From the NCBI GenBank assembly GCA_005805045.1, contig SYNW01000101.1, forward strand, positions 1 through 10,530: a stretch of 10,530 bases of DNA, written 5' to 3'. Below, piece by piece: positions 6,572 to 10,530 of the stretch. The stretch comes from Actinomycetota bacterium. Its GTDB lineage: Bacteria > Actinomycetota > Acidimicrobiia > Acidimicrobiales > Ilumatobacteraceae. The notes under the pieces are model-generated. The model was not told the origin of the DNA. It searched no databases and saw nothing but the letters and a program-made list of their open reading frames with translations. The translations under genes were made by a program, and so were the position numbers. Positions within the stretch are counted from its first letter, which is position 1. Every line of letters begins with the position of its first letter.

Positions 6572-7996
6572 ATGACACGCATACTTATTAAAAATGGGAC
6601 CGTCGTCAGCCCGACTGGTCGACACGAGGTTGACGTTCTGATTGAGGGTGAGAAGATTCTTGCGCTGCTTGAGCGCGGTAAATCCGAATCGCTGAATATC
6701 ACTGCAGACAAAGTTGTCGACGCCACTGGCAAATTCGTGGTGCCGGGTGGCATCGATGTGCATACGCACATGGAGTTGCCGTTTGGTGGTACCGCAGCAG
6801 TCGACACCTTTGAAACTGGCACGATTGCCGCGGCCTGGGGTGGCGTAACGACGATCGTCGACATGGCGTTGCAGCGTTACGGTGAAAATGTTCATGAGGG
6901 TCTTGCCGAATGGCACCGCAAAGCAGGCGGCAATTGTGCCGTCGACTATGCGTTTCACCAAATCATCGGCGGTGTTGACGAACAGTCGTTGAAAGATATG
7001 ACTTATTTGGTTGATCATGAAGGTGTAACAAGTTTCAAGTTGTTCATGGCCTACCCGGGCGTTTTCTACAGCGATGACGGTCAGATCTTGCGCGCGATGC
7101 AAACCGCAAGCGAAAACGGCTCGACAATCATGATGCACGCAGAAAACGGCATCGCGATTGATGTGCTGGTGCAACAACACATTGCGCGCGGCGAAACTGA
7201 TCCGAAGTATCACTCATATTCGCGGCCAAGTTTGTTCGAAGGTGAAGCGACGAATCGTGCAATCGTATTGTCCAAGGTCGCTGGCAACGTGCCTCTATAC
7301 ATAGTTCACATGTCGGCGTCTGAAGCGCTGAATGCATTGGCCGAAGCGCGCCACGAAGGTTTGAACGTATTCGGTGAAACTTGTCCGCAATATCTGTACA
7401 TGACGCTCGAAGATCACTTGGCACGCCCCGGTTTTGAGGGTGCGAAGTTTGTTTGCTCGCCGCCGATTCGTAGCAAGCATGACAAGCATGATCATCATGG
7501 TGATTTGTGGAAGGGTTTGCGAATGAACGAACTTGCCGTGGTTTCAACTGACCATTGCCCGTTCTGTTACAAAGATCAAAAAGAACTAGGGCTCGGCAAT
7601 TTTTCAAAGATTCCGAATGGCATGGGTGGCGTGGAGCACCGTATGGAACTCATTTATCAGGGTGTTGTGTTGGGTGAGTTGACGCTTGAGCGTTGGGTTG
7701 AAACATGTTGCACGACACCTGCTCGGATGTTCGGTATGTATCCACAAAAAGGCATCATCGCACCGGGTTCAGATGCTGACATTTTGGTATGGGACCCGAA
7801 CAAGAAAACAAAAATCGGCATCAATGACAAGCATCACATGAACATGGATCACTCGTCGTGGGAAGGCACAGTTGTTGATGGCAAAGTTGACACCGTGCTT
7901 TCGCGCGGCATGATCGTGATTGAAAATGATAAATATCTCGGACGAAAGGGTCACGGTAAATTTATTAAGCGCGGCCTTTGTCAGTATTTGAATTAA
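6572..7996 (+). CDS. hydA: Dihydropyrimidinase (D-hydantoinase family)
   Basis: A 474-residue amidohydrolase-superfamily enzyme that opens the ring of dihydrouracil or dihydrothymine to the N-carbamoyl-beta-amino acid. The binuclear metal site is complete: His64 and His66 (DVHTHME), the lysine expected to be carboxylated, Lys156 (TSFKLFMAYPG), His189 (MMHAEN), His246 (IVHMSA) and Asp327 (STDHCPF). The substrate-contact stretches CSPPIR (295-300) and IPNGMGG (347-353) also match. Length is normal for the family (about 460-480). A Shine-Dalgarno sequence GGGGGAAG precedes the ATG. Residues 302-309 form an unusual Lys/His/Asp run (KHDKHDHH), described under findings. Hydantoinase activity on 5-substituted hydantoins is possible, but the neighbours favour pyrimidine catabolism. 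Confidence 0.93.
   Translation: MTRILIKNGTVVSPTGRHEVDVLIEGEKILALLERGKSESLNITADKVVDATGKFVVPGGIDVHTHMELPFGGTAAVDTFETGTIAAAWGGVTTIVDMALQRYGENVHEGLAEWHRKAGGNCAVDYAFHQIIGGVDEQSLKDMTYLVDHEGVTSFKLFMAYPGVFYSDDGQILRAMQTASENGSTIMMHAENGIAIDVLVQQHIARGETDPKYHSYSRPSLFEGEATNRAIVLSKVAGNVPLYIVHMSASEALNALAEARHEGLNVFGETCPQYLYMTLEDHLARPGFEGAKFVCSPPIRSKHDKHDHHGDLWKGLRMNELAVVSTDHCPFCYKDQKELGLGNFSKIPNGMGGVEHRMELIYQGVVLGELTLERWVETCCTTPARMFGMYPQKGIIAPGSDADILVWDPNKKTKIGINDKHHMNMDHSSWEGTVVDGKVDTVLSRGMIVIENDKYLGRKGHGKFIKRGLCQYLN
7475..7492 (+). repeat. Tandem 9-bp repeat inside the dihydropyrimidinase gene
   Basis: Two adjacent 9-bp units, AAGCATGAC and AAGCATGAT, differ only in the last base and encode Lys-His-Asp twice (residues 302-307). 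They are followed directly by CATCAT, adding two more histidines. The repeat is in frame and leaves the gene intact. Confidence 0.7.
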
Positions 7997-8024
7997 CTAG
8001 ATAAAACAAACAGGAGAAGAGATT

Positions 8025-9509
8025 ATGAATCGTATTAGTCATTGGGTGAACAACAAAGTTGTTGCTGGCACTTCGGGCAAGACGGGCAAAGTTTTTAATC
8101 CGGCAACGGGCAAACAAGAATCAGAAGTTGATTTGGCAAACATTGCCGATGTCGACGCAGTAGTCGCCGCGGCAAAGGCTGCGTTTCCGGCATGGCGGGC
8201 AACGAACTTGTCGCGTCGCGCTGAAATTATGTTTCGGGTGCGCGAGTTGATTGATGCAAACCGCAAAGAGATTGCCTCGTTGCTGACCCAAGAACACGGC
8301 AAAGTACCGAGCGATGCGCTCGGTGAAGTTGCTCGTGGTCTTGAAAACATCGAGTTTGCCTGCGGTGTGCCGGCTTTGCTCAAGGGTGGTTATTCAGAGC
8401 AGGCTTCGACGGGCGTCGATGTTTATTCGATTCGTCAACCACTTGGTGTTGTTGCTGGCATCACGCCGTTTAATTTTCCGGCGATGGTTCCAATGTGGAT
8501 GTTCGCCAATGCAATCATGTGTGGCAACACATTTGTTTTGAAGCCAAGCGAAAAAGATCCATCGGCGTCGATGTTTGTTGCCGACTTGTTGCGTCAAGCA
8601 GGTTTGCCCGACGGTGTCTACAACGTATTGCACGGCGACAAAGTTTCGGTAGATCGTTTGCTTGAGCACCCCGATGTTGCGGCGCTCAGCTTCGTGGGCT
8701 CGACACCGATCGCAAAATATGTCTACGAGACAGGCACAAAAAATGGCAAGCGCGTGCAGGCACTCGGTGGGGCAAAGAATCACATGTTGGTATTGCCTGA
8801 TGCCGATCTTGAGATGGCGGCCGACGCTGCAGTCAGTGCCGCCTACGGTTCGGCCGGTGAGCGTTGCATGGCCGTTTCGGTTGTGCTCGCAGTCGACACG
8901 GTTGCCGATGCGTTGGTCGAGAAAATCAAATCACGCGTGCCGAATATTAAAGTTGGTGCGGGTTCCGACCCAGCCAGTGAAATGGGTCCATTGATCAGTC
9001 GTGAACATCGTGACAAGGTTGCAAGTTATGTGACTAATGCGGCCAAAGAAGGCGCAAAAGTTGTGCTCGACGGCACCGACAAAGCCAAAGACGAAGGTTT
9101 TTTCTTGAACCCAAGTTTGATCGACCATGTCAAGCCAGGTATGAAATGTTATGACGAAGAGATTTTCGGACCAGTTCTGACCGTGATGCGCGTCAAGAGT
9201 TACGACGAAGGCTTGAAAGCGATCAACGACAACCAATTCGGCAATGGCACGGCGATTTTCACTCGGGATGGCGGAGTGGCGCGTCAGTTCCAATACGAAG
9301 TAAATGTCGGCATGGTCGGCGTGAACGTGCCGATTCCGGTGCCGGTTTCGTATTATTCGTTTGGCGGTTGGAAGGCGAGTTTGTTTGGCGACCAACACAT
9401 GTACGGTCCAGATGGCATCAACTTCTTTACGCGGGGCAAGGTCGTGACGTCACGCTGGCCAGACCCGCGCACATCGCAAGTTGATCTTGGCTTTCCGCAG
9501 AATAGGTAA
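8025..9509 (+). CDS. mmsA: CoA-acylating methylmalonate-semialdehyde dehydrogenase
   Basis: A 494-residue aldehyde dehydrogenase predicted to convert malonate semialdehyde or methylmalonate semialdehyde, with NAD+ and CoA, to acetyl-CoA or propionyl-CoA plus CO2. It has the fold's usual landmarks: PFNFP with oxyanion Asn150, KPSE (173-176), FVGST (223-227) and nucleophile Cys281 in AGERCMA. The motif where ordinary aldehyde dehydrogenases read ELGGK-x with a general-base Glu is here ALGGAKNH (246-253). Loss of that Glu, together with the KNHM block, is the hallmark of the CoA-acylating MmsA subfamily. IPVPVSYYSFGGWK near residue 440-455 is another typical MmsA block. A good Shine-Dalgarno sequence AGGAGA (8012-8017) lies 7 nt before the ATG. 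In this operon it would dispose of the semialdehyde made by transamination of beta-alanine or beta-aminoisobutyrate; a valine-degradation role is the alternative. Confidence 0.93.
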   Translation: MNRISHWVNNKVVAGTSGKTGKVFNPATGKQESEVDLANIADVDAVVAAAKAAFPAWRATNLSRRAEIMFRVRELIDANRKEIASLLTQEHGKVPSDALGEVARGLENIEFACGVPALLKGGYSEQASTGVDVYSIRQPLGVVAGITPFNFPAMVPMWMFANAIMCGNTFVLKPSEKDPSASMFVADLLRQAGLPDGVYNVLHGDKVSVDRLLEHPDVAALSFVGSTPIAKYVYETGTKNGKRVQALGGAKNHMLVLPDADLEMAADAAVSAAYGSAGERCMAVSVVLAVDTVADALVEKIKSRVPNIKVGAGSDPASEMGPLISREHRDKVASYVTNAAKEGAKVVLDGTDKAKDEGFFLNPSLIDHVKPGMKCYDEEIFGPVLTVMRVKSYDEGLKAINDNQFGNGTAIFTRDGGVARQFQYEVNVGMVGVNVPIPVPVSYYSFGGWKASLFGDQHMYGPDGINFFTRGKVVTSRWPDPRTSQVDLGFPQNR

Positions 9510-9512
9510 ACA

Positions 9513-10529
9513 ATGGATATCGGCGTTGTATTGCAGACGACACCGCCTGCGCGGCAGGTAATTGATCTCGCGCGCAAAGCCGACAGCCATGGTTTCTCGC
9601 ACGTCTGGACTTTTGACAGTCACATATTGTGGGAAGAGCCGTACGTCATATATAGCCAAATTCTCGCGGAAACAAAAAATGTAATTGTTGGGCCGATGGT
9701 CACGAACCCGGCGACACGCGACTGGACGGTGACTGCAAGTTTGTTTGCCACCCTCAATGAAATGTATGGCAACCGAACCATTTGCGGTATTGGTCGTGGC
9801 GACTCGGCTGTACGCGTAACGAATGGCAAGCCGACAACTTTGGCGACATTGCGCGAAAGCATCGATGTTATTCGCGAACTTTCAAATGGTCGCGAAGTTG
9901 ACTATAACGGTTCGAAAATCAAGTTCGAGTGGGCTTCAAAGAGCAGGTGTGAAGTTTGGGTCGCCGCATATGGACCAAAAGCTCTGCAGTTGACTGGCGA
10001 AGTCGGTGACGGTTTTATTTTGCAACTCGCCGACATTGATATTGCTGCGTGGACAATTGAGGCGGTGCGCAAAGCCGCTCGTGATGCGGGCCGAGACCCG
10101 AAGACCGTGAAAATTTGTGTTGCGGCGCCGGCATATGTTGGCGATGACATGACGCATATGCGCGAGCAATGCCGTTGGTTTGGTGGCATGGTCGGCAATC
10201 ATGTGGCCGACATCGTGGCGCGATATGGCGAGTCGAGCGCGGTGCCGAAGGCATTGACTGACTACATCAAAGATCGTCAGGGTTACGACTATAAACAACA
10301 CGGTCAGGCAGGCAATACGCACACGACATTTGTACCTGACTCGATAGTGGATCGTTTTTGCATTCTTGGCAAAGTTGAAGACCATTTGAAACGACTCAAA
10401 GAATTAAAGAATCTCGGTGTGGATCAGTTCTCGGTTTATTTGCAGCACGACGGCAAAGAGCAAACACTTGAGGCCTACGGCAAATATATTTTGCCCGAGA
10501 TTGTGGCGCTGACCCAGGCAAAGAAGTAA
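9513..10529 (+). CDS. LLM-class (probably F420-dependent) flavoprotein oxidoreductase
   Basis: A complete 338-residue protein of the bacterial luciferase-like TIM-barrel superfamily, ending one base before the window edge. It starts with the usual first strand MDIGVVLQTTPPARQ and then A-D-S-H-G-F-S-H-V-W-T-F-D-S-H (23-37). It has VGPMVTNPATRD (59-70), where F420-linked members carry a cofactor loop, GIGRGDSAVR (92-101), close to the methylenetetrahydromethanopterin reductase (Mer) pattern, and WVAAYGPKALQLTGEVGDGF (148-167). From memory, this arrangement matches the subfamily annotated as TIGR03842 (CPS_4043 family), related to Mer; I could not run the model. The cofactor could be F420 or FMN. 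The ATG is 3 nt after the mmsA stop, with TAGG (9503-9506) as a weak ribosome-binding site overlapping the end of mmsA, so the two are probably co-expressed. Substrate unknown; the context points to pyrimidine catabolism. Confidence 0.88.
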   Translation: MDIGVVLQTTPPARQVIDLARKADSHGFSHVWTFDSHILWEEPYVIYSQILAETKNVIVGPMVTNPATRDWTVTASLFATLNEMYGNRTICGIGRGDSAVRVTNGKPTTLATLRESIDVIRELSNGREVDYNGSKIKFEWASKSRCEVWVAAYGPKALQLTGEVGDGFILQLADIDIAAWTIEAVRKAARDAGRDPKTVKICVAAPAYVGDDMTHMREQCRWFGGMVGNHVADIVARYGESSAVPKALTDYIKDRQGYDYKQHGQAGNTHTTFVPDSIVDRFCILGKVEDHLKRLKELKNLGVDQFSVYLQHDGKEQTLEAYGKYILPEIVALTQAKK

Positions 10530-10530
10530 A

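Noticed and set aside
6545..7213. Long open frame (222 codons) on the minus strand opposite the dihydropyrimidinase gene
   Set aside because: No recognisable motif, no ribosome-binding site, and it lies wholly opposite an intact enzyme gene. It is a codon-bias shadow.

Overview
The window looks like a chromosomal stretch of a free-living actinobacterium. Two markers point that way. The cut gene at the left edge resembles the mycothiol-dependent maleylpyruvate isomerase family, and the last gene resembles a coenzyme F420-type luciferase-like (LLM) flavoprotein; both cofactors are typical of Actinobacteria. Base composition looks moderate by eye, with many TTG, GTT and CGC codons, so a streamlined aquatic lineage such as Acidimicrobiia is possible. 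That placement is inference. No mobile element, tRNA, rRNA or CRISPR array is visible, and genes fill almost all of the window.

Left half, minus strand (about 4.9 kb down to 0.36 kb): a five-gene thiamine-salvage operon, read right to left. A TPP riboswitch (4793-4884) is followed by thiamine pyrophosphokinase (thiN), a thiamine-binding lipoprotein (thiB), a fused two-domain permease (thiP), the transporter ATPase (thiQ) and a GNAT acetyltransferase. The genes overlap by 4 or 8 nt or lie 3-5 nt apart, so they are probably transcribed together and translationally coupled. ThiBPQ would import thiamine and ThiN would convert it directly to TPP, which switches the operon off through the riboswitch. 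The GNAT gene meets the cut mycothiol-family gene tail to tail with a 20-bp overlap.

Centre (4941-5597, plus strand): an NfuA-type iron-sulfur cluster carrier, divergent from the thiamine operon. The short gap between them holds the riboswitch and its promoter.

Right half, plus strand (5696-10529): a four-gene catabolic operon with the signature of reductive pyrimidine degradation. It encodes beta-ureidopropionase, dihydropyrimidinase, CoA-acylating (methyl)malonate-semialdehyde dehydrogenase and an LLM flavoprotein. The first three would take dihydrouracil or dihydrothymine to a beta-amino acid and, after a transamination not encoded here, on to acetyl-CoA or propionyl-CoA. No classical dihydropyrimidine dehydrogenase is present. 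The LLM gene, 3 nt after the aldehyde dehydrogenase gene, is therefore the most interesting item: it could supply a redox step of the pathway, possibly the pyrimidine-ring reduction itself.
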